Notes: a model not told the origin generated them from the sequence alone. Positions 25,887-34,135 are shown, counted from the stretch's first letter. The stretch: DNA of 64,000 nucleotides from Caulobacter rhizosphaerae (GCF_010977555.1 NZ_CP048815.1:1666501-1730500), one strand, 5' to 3'. Numbers and translations: made by a program.

Positions 25887-27047
25887 ATGGCTTTGGCGCG
25901 TGATCCGGTGGTGGTGGGAGTCTACCTGACCCAGCAGGCGCGGACCTTGCCTGGCCGGACGTCGCACGAGCTGCTGATCGAAGCGGTCAAGGGAGCGATC
26001 GCCGACGCCGGGATCGATCGCCGCGACATCGACGGCGTGGCGCTGGACTGGCCGGGCCCGGGCGGCGCGCCCGGCGATTCCGCCAGCTGGGCGCCCTATT
26101 TCGGCGCGCCGCTGAAATGGGTCGACAGCCACTTCATGGACACCACCGGCGTGCGCGGCGTGCTCAAGGCCGGGGCGGCGATCTCGGCGGGCCTGTGCGA
26201 CACCGTGGTGATCGGCAGCGCCCGGGCCGGACCGTTCAACACCACCGGCGCGGCCGTCGGCTCGGGCATGGGCCTGGAGTGGATCGACGCCTACGGCGCC
26301 TCGACCATGGCCTATTTCGCCCTGGTCGCCCGCCGCCACATGCACCAGTTCGGCACCACGCCCGAGCAGATGGCCCACGTCGCGGCAGTGATCCGCAACC
26401 ATGGCCGGACCAATCCCGAGGCGGCGCTGTTCGGCGGCGATCCGGTGACGGTCGACGACATCCTGGCCTCGCCGATGATCGCCGACCCGCTGCACCGGTT
26501 GGACTGCTGCCTGATGAACGAGGGCGGCGCGGCCCTGATCATGACCACGGCCGAGCGCGCCCGCGACCTCAACGTCAAGGGCGTGCGGGTGGCCGGCGGG
26601 GCCATGGAGTTCGCCCAGGGCAACTACATCAATCCGCCGCTCTATCGCGACGTCCGCACCTTGGGCGAGGCGGCGGTCCGGCGCTCCTTCGGCCAGGCGG
26701 GGCTGAGCGTGGCCGATGTCGACGTGTTCTGCATGTACGATCCCTGTTCATTCGAGGTGCTGCGCCAGTTCGAGATGCTGGGCCTGTGCGCCGAAGGGGA
26801 GGGCGGCGCCTTCGTCGCCGGGGACCGTCTGACCCTGGCGGGCGACTGCCCGACCAACCTGGACGGCGGCATGCTGGCGGGCAGCTGGACCGGCACCAGC
26901 CAACTGACCGGCAAGGTGATCGAAGGCGTGCGCCAGATCCGCGGCGGGCTGGGCGCGCGCCAGGTGGCGGACGCGCAGGTGGCGCTGGTCACCAACGCCG
27001 GCTCCGGCGCCCAGCATCTCGAAACCTTGATCCTGACCGGGAGCTGA
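25887..27047 (+). CDS. SCP2-thiolase-like protein without active-site Cys (Ltp2-like)
   Basis: 386 aa. Thiolase fold recognisable by ADPLHRLDCCLMNEGGAALIM and NAGSGAQHLETLIL, but the nucleophile segment reads FMDTTGVRGVLKAG with no cysteine, and the GHP loop reads TNLDGGMLAGSWTG. As with Ltp2 in steroid degradation, it is followed at once (3 nt) by a DUF35 gene and probably forms a retro-aldolase or other C-C lyase with it. It starts a four-gene block (thiolase-like, DUF35, ligase-like, VOC) after a 102-nt gap. Confidence 0.82.
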   Translation: MALARDPVVVGVYLTQQARTLPGRTSHELLIEAVKGAIADAGIDRRDIDGVALDWPGPGGAPGDSASWAPYFGAPLKWVDSHFMDTTGVRGVLKAGAAISAGLCDTVVIGSARAGPFNTTGAAVGSGMGLEWIDAYGASTMAYFALVARRHMHQFGTTPEQMAHVAAVIRNHGRTNPEAALFGGDPVTVDDILASPMIADPLHRLDCCLMNEGGAALIMTTAERARDLNVKGVRVAGGAMEFAQGNYINPPLYRDVRTLGEAAVRRSFGQAGLSVADVDVFCMYDPCSFEVLRQFEMLGLCAEGEGGAFVAGDRLTLAGDCPTNLDGGMLAGSWTGTSQLTGKVIEGVRQIRGGLGARQVADAQVALVTNAGSGAQHLETLILTGS

Positions 27048-27050
27048 GCC

Positions 27051-27461
27051 ATGGCCGACGCCGCGTTCGACTTTCCCGTCACCACCCTGTCGAGGCCCTA
27101 TTGGGAGGCTGCGGCGCAGGGGCGCTTGATCGCGCCACGCTGCAACGCCTGCCAGCGGTTCTTCTTCGCCCCCGAGATCGCCTGCACCCACTGCTTCTCA
27201 ACCGACTGGAGCTGGGTCGAGACCTCGGGACGGGGCGAGGTCTACAGCTACACGACCGTCCATCGGGCCCCTGTTCCGGGCATGGCCACGCCGTATGTCC
27301 TGGCCGCCGTCGAACTGCCGGAAGGCTTCACCATGTTCGCCCATCTGGTCGACTGCCCGCCCGAAGCCCTGACCTGCGGCCTGCCGGTCGAGGTCGATTT
27401 CCGACCGCTTCACGACGGACGGATCGCGCCCGTGTTCAAGCCCCGCCCATCCAGCGTCTGA
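27051..27461 (+). CDS. DUF35 / Zn-ribbon OB-fold protein
   Basis: 136 aa. Intact zinc ribbon (CNAC near residue 31 and CTHC near 45, with RFFFAPEIACTHC) followed by the OB-fold (SGRGEVYSYTTVHRAP, VLAAVELPEG). Expected partner and acyl-CoA-binding subunit for the thiolase-like protein encoded immediately upstream. Compared with 11287-11664, this copy keeps all its cysteines. Confidence 0.87.
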   Translation: MADAAFDFPVTTLSRPYWEAAAQGRLIAPRCNACQRFFFAPEIACTHCFSTDWSWVETSGRGEVYSYTTVHRAPVPGMATPYVLAAVELPEGFTMFAHLVDCPPEALTCGLPVEVDFRPLHDGRIAPVFKPRPSSV

Positions 27462-27474
27462 TCCAGAGATCCCC

Positions 27475-28989
27475 ATGTCCGACACGCTGCATACCCTGAC
27501 CCTGCTGGACGTGCTGCAGGAGCACCGCCGGTCGCACCCCAACCGCACCGCCCTGGTGCAGGAAGGTCGCCGCTACACCTACGCCGACCTGGAAGACCGC
27601 GTGAACCGGCTGGCCAACCTGTGGGAGTCGCTGGGCGTCGGGCCGGGCGAGCGCGTGCTGTGGCTGGGACAGAACTCCCTGGCCGTGCTCGAGGGGATCC
27701 TGGCGTGCTCGGTCCTGGGGGCCATGTTCTGCCCGCTCAACTGGCGCCAGTCGCCGGAAGAGATCGCCTTCGTGATTGACGACCTCCAGCCGCGCGTACT
27801 GCTGTGGCACGAGGGCGAGATCGGCGAGGCGGTGAAAGCCGCGCGGGCGCTGGCCCAGTGGAAGCAGGGGACCTGGATCCACTTCGACGAGGCCGGACCC
27901 GACGGCTACGAAGGACGACTGCAGACGGCCGATCCGGCGCGGCGTGAGCGGGCGATCGACGTCCATGCCGGCTGCGTGATCATCTACACCGCCGCCTTCG
28001 GGGGACGTCCCAACGGGGCGATCCTCAGCCAGGCCGGGGTGATGGCCCAGAACGTCAACATCATGCTGGTCCAGGCCCTGACCTCGGGCACCATCTTCCT
28101 GAACTCCGGGCCGCATTTCCACATCGGCACCCTCATGGTGACGCTGGGCGTGTTCCACGCCGGCGGGGCCAACGTGATGATCCGGCGGACCGAGGTGGCC
28201 GTCATCGCCGAGGCCCTGCACGCCGAAAAATGCAGCCTGGCCTTCCTGGTGCCCAAGACCATCGACGAGTTGCACGCCTTCAACGCCGACGGTCGCTACG
28301 ACCTGGCCCACTTCCGCTCGGCCGCCCTGCCGACCGAGGACTATTCGATGATGGGCTACGGCCAGACCGAGGTCGGCGGCCTGGTGACCTGGGCCCACTA
28401 CGACCGTAAGGCCGCCAGCATCTTCGGCCGCACCAGCCCGATCGCCGCCGTCCGCATCTTCGACGAGGAGGGCCAGGAGGTCCCCGACGGTGAGGTCGGC
28501 GAACTGGGTGTGCGCGGTCCCACGGTCGGCCTGGGCTATTGGAACCGGCCGGAGACCAACGCCCGCCGCACCCGCTTCGGCTGGTGGCTGACCAACGACC
28601 TGGGCCGGCGCGAGCCTGACGGGTCGATCAACTTCGTCGGCCCCAAGGTCCAGATGATCAAGTCCGGGGTGGAGAACATCTATCCCGCCGAGGTCGAGGG
28701 CTGCCTGAGGAGCCATCCGGCCGTCGCCGACGCCGCCGTGATCGGCGTTCCCGACCCGCGCTGGATCCAGAGCGTCAAGGCCATCATCGTCCGCAAGCCG
28801 GACGCTGAGGTCACCGATGCGGAGCTGATCGAGCACTGCCGCGCCCGGATCGCCTCGTACAAGAAACCACGCTGGGTGGAGTTCGCAAGCGCCATCCCCC
28901 GCACGCCGGCCGGGCCGACCGACTATGCCGCCCTCGACGCGGCCTATGGCGGCGGCGGCTATCCCGGCGGCAAGGACTACAAGTACTGA
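27475..28989 (+). CDS. Acyl-CoA ligase-like protein with degenerate catalytic motifs
   Basis: 504 aa ANL-fold protein. N-terminal fatty-acyl-CoA-synthetase features (YTYADLEDRVNRLANLW, YGQTEVGGLVTW, KSGVENIYPAEVEG) are preserved, but the P-loop that is normally YTSGTTGxPKG reads YTAAFGGRPNG (about 171-181), and the catalytic lysine near the C-terminus is replaced: AIPRTPAGPTDYAAL has Pro at about 481. The segment before YGQTE is also about 20 residues short. The frame is open and codon use is normal, so this is not simple decay. It may have lost ligase activity and act as a binding or regulatory subunit, or catalyse something else. Confidence 0.8.
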   Translation: MSDTLHTLTLLDVLQEHRRSHPNRTALVQEGRRYTYADLEDRVNRLANLWESLGVGPGERVLWLGQNSLAVLEGILACSVLGAMFCPLNWRQSPEEIAFVIDDLQPRVLLWHEGEIGEAVKAARALAQWKQGTWIHFDEAGPDGYEGRLQTADPARRERAIDVHAGCVIIYTAAFGGRPNGAILSQAGVMAQNVNIMLVQALTSGTIFLNSGPHFHIGTLMVTLGVFHAGGANVMIRRTEVAVIAEALHAEKCSLAFLVPKTIDELHAFNADGRYDLAHFRSAALPTEDYSMMGYGQTEVGGLVTWAHYDRKAASIFGRTSPIAAVRIFDEEGQEVPDGEVGELGVRGPTVGLGYWNRPETNARRTRFGWWLTNDLGRREPDGSINFVGPKVQMIKSGVENIYPAEVEGCLRSHPAVADAAVIGVPDPRWIQSVKAIIVRKPDAEVTDAELIEHCRARIASYKKPRWVEFASAIPRTPAGPTDYAALDAAYGGGGYPGGKDYKY

Positions 28990-28993
28990 GGCC

Positions 28994-29416
28994 ATGGCGA
29001 TGGACCTGCTGCATCTCGGCTTCGCCGTGCGGGACATCGAGACGACCACCAAGGCCTATCGCGATCTGTTCGGCGTCGATTGGGCGCCGATCGCTCGCTA
29101 CGTCCTGCCCGATCTCGACGGCGGCCCCGACCAGGTCAGCCTCGTCACTCATGGCCAGACCGGCGACGGGGTCGAGATCGAGATGGTCCAGACCGTGTCG
29201 GGCCAGACGGTCGACGCCCGCTGGTTCGGCGACCGCGAGGGCCTTTCGCACATCGCCTTCAAGGTCGAGGACCTCGCGGCCGAGCGGGCCCGGCTGGCGG
29301 TCCTGGGCGTCGAGATCGTCGGTGAAGGCTCGGCGCCGCGCGCGGACTGGTTCTTCGTCCGCGACGAACGGCTGGGCGGGGCCCTGGTGCAACTGGTCCA
29401 ACTGCGAGGAAGCTAA
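28994..29416 (+). CDS. VOC superfamily (glyoxalase/methylmalonyl-CoA epimerase-like) protein
   Basis: 140 aa, two beta-alpha-beta-beta-beta units: LLHLGFAVRDIETTTKAYRD and GLSHIAFKVEDLAAERARL, each carrying the metal-ligand histidine typical of the fold. The closest known pattern is methylmalonyl-CoA epimerase or glyoxalase-like isomerase, which would fit downstream of propionyl-CoA carboxylase, but the last ligand glutamate is not obvious, so the function stays open. Start at 28994, 4 nt after the ligase-like stop. Its stop overlaps the convergent thioesterase stop by 3 nt. Confidence 0.78.
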   Translation: MAMDLLHLGFAVRDIETTTKAYRDLFGVDWAPIARYVLPDLDGGPDQVSLVTHGQTGDGVEIEMVQTVSGQTVDARWFGDREGLSHIAFKVEDLAAERARLAVLGVEIVGEGSAPRADWFFVRDERLGGALVQLVQLRGS

Positions 29417-29907
29417 TCGGCCGCCTTGCCGATCTGGGTCGCCAGCCAGTCCTTGTGGCGCTGGAAGTGGTCGGGGTCGCGTTCGGAGAACACGCCGGTG
29501 GCGCGACCCAGCAGGGCGCCCGTGGCGGCCAGGGTGACCTCGCCGACATTATGCCAGTGACGGCCCTCGATCCGGTCGTTCCAGGATCGGCCCAACAGAG
29601 GCTGATCGATCGGCACGGGCCGCAGGAACTCCACGGTCAGGCTCTTGGTCACCGTCAGTCGCTTGTGCAGCAGGGCGACGCTGCCCAGCATCTCGTCCAG
29701 CACCGAGGCGGTCCAGCCGCCGTGGGCCACGCCCGGACCGCCTTCGTGCCCGGCGTCGCAGACCAGCCGGAAGCGGGCCACGCCTTCGGCGTCCAGGCCC
29801 AGGCCGCTGATGCCCAGGCGGCAGCGGCCGCGCGGGATACAGCTGGCGCACAGCCTGACGCCGTCGCCGACTGGGGTGCGTTCGACATGTTCCCGCGGGG
29901 TGATCAT
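29413..29907 (-). CDS. PaaI-type acyl-CoA thioesterase (hotdog)
   Basis: 164 aa. VAHGGWTASVLDEMLGSVAL is the PaaI/YigI-type motif (HGGxxxxxxDxxxG), and KSLTVEFLRPVPIDQPL the following strand pair. It starts with an unusual cysteine-bearing leader (LCASCIPRGRC). The start codon overlaps the stop of the GntR-type gene (ATGA), so the two are coexpressed. It is the third thioesterase of the island. Removing stalled acyl-CoA esters is the likely role. Confidence 0.85.
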   Translation of the reverse strand: MITPREHVERTPVGDGVRLCASCIPRGRCRLGISGLGLDAEGVARFRLVCDAGHEGGPGVAHGGWTASVLDEMLGSVALLHKRLTVTKSLTVEFLRPVPIDQPLLGRSWNDRIEGRHWHNVGEVTLAATGALLGRATGVFSERDPDHFQRHKDWLATQIGKAAD

Positions 29908-30704
29908 AGGGCTTCGATCGGATCGTCGCCCACGCCGATGGCGGCGGTCAGGCGCTGCTGGGCCTCCAGCATCCGGGTCCACAACGCCTCGGCCTCGGCC
30001 ACTCGGCCAGCCTCCAGGTGATCGACCACCTCGCGCTTGACCTCGACGTGCCGGACCATGCCCGCCCGGGAGCGGGGCGCGTGCTGGACCCAGGCGTCGC
30101 CGACCAGCTCGGTCTGGGCCTGGATCAGGTCGCGCAGGGTCAGCAGCTCCAGGGCGATCAGCCGGTTGGGGCAGACCTCCGACAGGGTGGCGTAGAAGTC
30201 CTCGTGCGCCCTGCCGAACTCGCGCACGTCGTCGATGGCCTCGCCCTGCCGCTGGACCTCGGCCCGCAGCCGGGCGATCGCGTCCGGCGACAGCTTGCCG
30301 GCCAGGAAGCCGATCAGTCGCGGCTCCAGCGTGATGCGCGCCTCGTTCAGCTCGGCCTGGGTCGTGCCGTGCGCCTGCAGGTAGACGCCGGTGGCCTCCG
30401 AGACCATGCGGGCCTCGGGCAGGGTGAACCGCGCCCCGCCGAAGGCGCCGCGGGCCACCTTGACCAGGTGCTGCGTCTCCAGGATCCGGACGGCCTCGCG
30501 GATCGTCGGGCGCGACACGCCGAACCGTTCGCGCAGCTCGGTTTCCGAGGGCAGGGCGTCGCCCGGGCTCGGACGCGTGCGCAACAGCTCCCGCCGCAGC
30601 CAGCGGGCGATCAGTTCCGAGGTCTTGGGAACGCGCAGCGCGCTGCCTTCGGCGCGGGCGTCGGGCGACCATCGCTGGGCGGATTTGGGGTCTTGCCGGC
30701 TCAA
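29904..30704 (-). CDS. GntR family regulator, FadR/FCD subfamily
   Basis: 266 aa from the TTG at 30704, which has GAGGA 8 nt upstream; the open frame continues further but would overlap the operator and the divergent gene. Winged helix TSELIARWLRRELLRTRPSPGDALPSETELRERFGVSRPTIREAVRILE, then an all-helical FCD effector domain (DVREFGRAHEDFYATLSEV with the metal-binding Asp/His pattern). Cotranscribed with the PaaI-like thioesterase. A 26-bp palindrome at 30751 lies between it and the amidohydrolase and is its probable binding site. Confidence 0.87.
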   Translation of the reverse strand: MSRQDPKSAQRWSPDARAEGSALRVPKTSELIARWLRRELLRTRPSPGDALPSETELRERFGVSRPTIREAVRILETQHLVKVARGAFGGARFTLPEARMVSEATGVYLQAHGTTQAELNEARITLEPRLIGFLAGKLSPDAIARLRAEVQRQGEAIDDVREFGRAHEDFYATLSEVCPNRLIALELLTLRDLIQAQTELVGDAWVQHAPRSRAGMVRHVEVKREVVDHLEAGRVAEAEALWTRMLEAQQRLTAAIGVGDDPIEAL

Positions 30705-30750
30705 TCGCGGGTCCTCGAAGCGTGCGCCAGGGTGGCCCGCGTCGCCGCCC

Positions 30751-30776
30751 AGGTCAATTATATATATTATTGACCT
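30751..30776. promoter_or_regulatory. 26-bp palindromic operator, AGGTCAAT...ATTGACCT
   Basis: Arms AGGTCAAT and ATTGACCT flank an AT-only centre; the two 13-nt half sites differ at one position only. It lies between the divergent GntR/FCD gene (start 30704) and the amidohydrolase (30823), in the most AT-rich short stretch of the region. Probable dual operator for the FCD regulator. Confidence 0.65.
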
Positions 30777-30822
30777 ATTGAGGCCGTGGACGGATACTCG
30801 CGGCAGGTAGGAGACGAACAAA

Positions 30823-31923
30823 ATGACCACGGGCACGCCGACCGCAGGCGGAAAAATCTGGGTGAATTCGGGCGACAGCCACGTCTGGGAGCCCAAGGGG
30901 CTCTGGACCGAGAACCTGCCGCCGTCGCTGAAGACGCGCGGCCCGCACATGGTCCGCGACGGCAAGCACGACATCTATGTGGTGGACGACGAGAAGGTGT
31001 TCTTCGCCGCCGCCTCGATGATCGACGCCATCACGCCGCCGGGGTCCGAGAACCTCGACCTGCGCCTGGCCGACCTGGACGAGCAGGGCATCTGCGCCGA
31101 GGTGGTGTTCCCGTCGGTCGGCATCTGGCTGTCGGTGATGAAGGACCGCCAGCTGATGCACGAGTCGGTGAAGGTCTATAACGACTGGGCCCACAGCGAC
31201 ATGATCAAGCGCTCCGAGCGCCTGCTGGCCACGGCGCTGATCTCGGTGCTGAACTTCGACGACGCGGTCGAGGAGACCAAGCGGGTCGCGGCCCTGGGCT
31301 TCAAGTCGATCTGCCTGCCGGCGACCCTGCCCGATCACCTCGAATACAACATGCCCGAGTTCGACCGGATCTGGCAGGTCTGCGAGGAGGCCGGGATGGT
31401 GGTCTGTTTTCACGTCGGCACCGGCACCTCCAAACTGATCGTCACCCGCGGTCCCGGCGCCGCCCTGATCAATTACTGGGAGACCACCGTGCCGGTGCAG
31501 CGCTGCGTCGTGCACATGATCTCGGGCGGGGCCCTGGACCGGTTCCCCAAGTTGAAGATCATGACCGCCGAGGCCGGCGTGGCCTGGGTGCCGGCCATGG
31601 GTGACCGCCTCGACGAGGCCTATCGCCAGCACAACCAGTACGCCCACCCCAAACTGTCGCGCCTGCCCAGCGAGATCATCAAGCAGCAGGTCTATTCGTC
31701 GTTCCAGCACGACGTGACGGCGCTGCCGGCGGTGATCGCCCACGACTACCGCAACGCGCTGTGGGGCTCGGACTATCCGCACCTGGAGGGCACCTATCCC
31801 CACACCCAGGAGGTGCTGCACCAGCTGTTCGACCACGTCTCGCCGGACGTGCGCCGGCGCGTCACCCTGGGGGCGTTCGAAGAGCTGTTCGGCATCGGCA
31901 TGCCGGTGGCGCTGGCCGCCTGA
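30823..31923 (+). CDS. Amidohydrolase family 2 (ACMSD-like)
   Basis: 366 aa complete. VNSGDSHVWEP (14-24) gives the DxH metal motif, VVCFHVGTGTS the barrel histidine, and LWGSDYPHLEGTYPHT the conserved Asp of the PF04909 C-terminus. These enzymes decarboxylate or cleave C-C bonds in cytosolic acids, sometimes as CoA esters. Similar in kind to the partial gene at 1-790, and single under the divergent operator at 30751. Ends before a strong terminator. The substrate is unknown. Confidence 0.87.
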   Translation: MTTGTPTAGGKIWVNSGDSHVWEPKGLWTENLPPSLKTRGPHMVRDGKHDIYVVDDEKVFFAAASMIDAITPPGSENLDLRLADLDEQGICAEVVFPSVGIWLSVMKDRQLMHESVKVYNDWAHSDMIKRSERLLATALISVLNFDDAVEETKRVAALGFKSICLPATLPDHLEYNMPEFDRIWQVCEEAGMVVCFHVGTGTSKLIVTRGPGAALINYWETTVPVQRCVVHMISGGALDRFPKLKIMTAEAGVAWVPAMGDRLDEAYRQHNQYAHPKLSRLPSEIIKQQVYSSFQHDVTALPAVIAHDYRNALWGSDYPHLEGTYPHTQEVLHQLFDHVSPDVRRRVTLGAFEELFGIGMPVALAA

Positions 31924-31941
31924 TCCTGGCCGGACGCAGAC

Positions 31942-31975
31942 AAAAGCCGTCAGGATCCAATCCTGGCGGCTTTTT
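31942..31975 (+). terminator. Intrinsic terminator after the amidohydrolase
   Basis: Stem AAAAGCCG-T-CAGGAT paired with ATCCTG-G-CGGCTTTTT around a 3-nt loop, one internal mismatch, ending in five T. It begins 18 nt after the stop codon. Confidence 0.9.
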
Positions 31976-31991
31976 CTCGTCTACCTATTCT

Positions 31992-32040
31992 TCCTCATCC
32001 TGAGGCCCGCCGCTACGCGACGGGCGCCTCAGGATGAGGA
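31992..32040. repeat. REP-like palindrome (CCTCATCCTGAGG type)
   Basis: Perfect 15-bp arms TCCTCATCCTGAGGC / GCCTCAGGATGAGGA around a 19-nt centre. The form is that of the short repetitive palindromes widely scattered in Caulobacterales and related genomes. It lies in the convergent gap after the terminator. Confidence 0.8.
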
Positions 32041-32080
32041 GCGCTTGTAGGCGTCCGTCCTGAATAGGCGGCTGGCCGTA

Positions 32081-32908
32081 TCAGACCGTCCGCGCCTCGA
32101 ACCCCTCCAGATAGGCGGCCAGGGCGGGCGGTACAGGCTTCTTTCCGGGATTGTAGAAGGGCGAGAGCACCATCAGCAGTTTGGGGATCATCAGCCGGGC
32201 GTAGGTCTTCTTGAAGTGGGCTTCACGAGCTTTGGAGGCCTCTACCTCTTCCGGTGTCATCGTCGCCCGATCCACCGACAGCAGGTAGTCGGCGGCTCGC
32301 CGCGAATAGCCGCCCAGATGCCTGAGGGCGAAAAAGAAGCCGTACAGACGGTAGAAATAGCCGGCCACCGGGTTCTTCCTGGCGAACAGGGTCTGGTAGA
32401 CGTCGAAGGCGACGCTGCGGTGCTCGAACTCCTCGGCCAAGTGCCAGCGCCACAGCTCCGAACCGGGATTGGGCTCGCTGGCCTCGAATTCCGCCAGCTT
32501 GCCGTGGAACACCACCTGGGCCATGCCCGAGCCCAGGGCCTCGAAGCCCTCGGCGTAGGCGCAGTTGAACTTCAGGGACTTGTTGGCCAGGAAGTCCTCG
32601 TAGGTCGCCTCCAGCTCGGCCTCGAACGCCTTGATGCCGTCATAGCCGGCGGCGTGCAGCTGCCTGTTGAAGGCGTCGTGCTGCTTGCAGTGCTGGGCCT
32701 CCTGCTTGATGAACACCACCAGGTCGCGATCCAGCGGCGTGTCCTTCTGGTCCAGGGCTTGGCGGGCCTGGAGCATGATCTTGACCAGGAACGGCTCGAC
32801 ATAGGACGGGATGGTCGAGGCGGCGTTCCGCGCCTGGACGTACTCGATATAGGGCGACCAGTGGGGCGGGGTCTGGGCGTAGTCCCAACGCGGATAGCGA
32901 ACCTTCAT
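32081..32908 (-). CDS. PF10118 'metal-dependent hydrolase' (ferritin-like diiron) protein
   Basis: 275 aa. Two ExxH motifs with accompanying glutamates, KQEAQHCKQHDAF (about 68-80) and HLAEEFEHRSVAFDVY (about 156-171), give the pattern of a four-helix di-metal site, and aromatic helices (FYRLYGFFFALRHLGG) suggest membrane or lipid contact. The family is annotated as predicted metal-dependent hydrolase, but the motif looks oxygenase-like; no reaction is established. Next to the epoxide hydrolase, 25 nt downstream of it on the same strand, so an oxidise-then-hydrolyse pair is possible. Confidence 0.8.
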   Translation of the reverse strand: MKVRYPRWDYAQTPPHWSPYIEYVQARNAASTIPSYVEPFLVKIMLQARQALDQKDTPLDRDLVVFIKQEAQHCKQHDAFNRQLHAAGYDGIKAFEAELEATYEDFLANKSLKFNCAYAEGFEALGSGMAQVVFHGKLAEFEASEPNPGSELWRWHLAEEFEHRSVAFDVYQTLFARKNPVAGYFYRLYGFFFALRHLGGYSRRAADYLLSVDRATMTPEEVEASKAREAHFKKTYARLMIPKLLMVLSPFYNPGKKPVPPALAAYLEGFEARTV

Positions 32909-32933
32909 GGCGTGGCTCCTGCCGGTTTCCGGC

Positions 32934-34073
32934 TCATAGGCTCAGGAAGAATTGTCGAACGTCGTCGGCGAAGGCCGCGGGCTCCTCGAAGGCCGCGAAG
33001 TGGCCGCCGGCCGGCATCTGGGTCAGCCGGACCAGGTTCCAGTTGCGGGCCATCGCTCCGCGCGGCGCGGCGGGTAGGAACTCGCCCGGATAGAGGCCGA
33101 CGCCGGTCGGGACCGTCACCTTCAGGCCGGACAACCGCCCGGCGGCGGCCTCGGCGGCGGTTCCGGCGTACATCCAGATGGAGGACGAGACCGCGTCATT
33201 GACCAGATAGGTCATCAGGTTGGTGATCAGCTGTTCCTTGCTAAAGCGGCTCTCGATGTCGCCGCCGGTGTCGGCCCAGCCGTGGAACTTCTCGATCACC
33301 CAGGCGGCGAACGCCACCGGGCTGGCCGAGAGGGCCGCGCCGATGGTCTGGGGCTTGGTCATGTGTTCGAACATGTAGGCGGACTCCCGCCGCTGAACCG
33401 TCTCATAGGCCGCCCGCCATTCGACCTCGCCCTCGACAGCCTCGCTGGCGGGGACAGGCTGCGGGATGCACAGGTTCAGGTGCAGGCCGGCCACGTGCTT
33501 CGGGGCGTCATGGGCAAGCCAGCTGGAAACCGCGCTGCCGAAGTCGCCGCCCTGCAGGAGGAAGCGGTCGTAGCCCAGGTGGTCGACCATCAGGCTGCGC
33601 CACATCTCCGACACCCGGCGTGGCCCGATCGGGCTGTTCGGTCGCGAGGAGAAGCCGAAGCCGGGCAGGGAGGGGATCACGAGGTCGAAGCCGTCTTCGG
33701 CCCGCCCGCCGAACCGCTCGGGAAAGGCCAGTCGTTCCGCGGCCTGGTCGAATTCCAGAATCGAGCCGGGCCAGCCGTGGGTCATCAGGATCGGGCCGCG
33801 TCCGCCCGAGCCCCTGATGTGCTGGAAGCGCACGTCGACGTCGTCGATGCGGACGCTGAACTGCGGAAACCGATTGAGGTGCGTCTCCCAGCGCCGCCAG
33901 TCATAGGTGTCGAGCCAGTAGTCGATGAGCTCGCGCAGATAGGCGGCGTCGACGCCGTAGGCCCAGCCCGAGCCCGGCGGCGCATAGGTGATGTCGGCCG
34001 CGCGCAACCCGGCGCGAATGTGCTGCAGGCGGGCCTCGGGCACGGCGATTTCGAAGGGCGTCGGGGCATCCAT
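32934..34073 (-). CDS. Epoxide hydrolase (EHN/alpha-beta hydrolase)
   Basis: 379 aa. The EHN N-terminal domain (PFEIAVPEARLQHIRAGL...YLRELIDYWLDTYDWR) precedes an alpha/beta-hydrolase core: HGWPGS oxyanion motif (99-104), nucleophile Asp177 in QGGDFGS, and His358 in AGGHFAAFEEP. This is the layout of microsomal-type and juvenile-hormone-type epoxide hydrolases, which open epoxides to diols. Divergent from the sulfotransferase gene across a 167-bp gap with two palindromes. Confidence 0.92.
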   Translation of the reverse strand: MDAPTPFEIAVPEARLQHIRAGLRAADITYAPPGSGWAYGVDAAYLRELIDYWLDTYDWRRWETHLNRFPQFSVRIDDVDVRFQHIRGSGGRGPILMTHGWPGSILEFDQAAERLAFPERFGGRAEDGFDLVIPSLPGFGFSSRPNSPIGPRRVSEMWRSLMVDHLGYDRFLLQGGDFGSAVSSWLAHDAPKHVAGLHLNLCIPQPVPASEAVEGEVEWRAAYETVQRRESAYMFEHMTKPQTIGAALSASPVAFAAWVIEKFHGWADTGGDIESRFSKEQLITNLMTYLVNDAVSSSIWMYAGTAAEAAAGRLSGLKVTVPTGVGLYPGEFLPAAPRGAMARNWNLVRLTQMPAGGHFAAFEEPAAFADDVRQFFLSL

Positions 34074-34102
34074 GGTCGCAGCATGACTCCCGGCGCATCA
34101 TC

Positions 34103-34117
34103 CCGGAAACGTTCCGG
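34103..34117. promoter_or_regulatory. Palindrome CCGGAA-N3-TTCCGG
   Basis: Perfect 6-bp arms around ACG, 30 nt upstream of the epoxide hydrolase start and flanked by direct repeats GGCGCATC. A candidate operator in the divergent promoter; the regulator is unknown. Confidence 0.4.
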
Positions 34118-34135
34118 CGCATCCGGGGCGGGCTT

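Noticed and set aside
1..31923. A full steroid degradation pathway
   Set aside because: No ketosteroid dehydrogenase, 9-alpha-hydroxylase, extradiol dioxygenase or IpdAB-type genes are in the window, so only a side-chain-like or analogous acyl-CoA route is supported.
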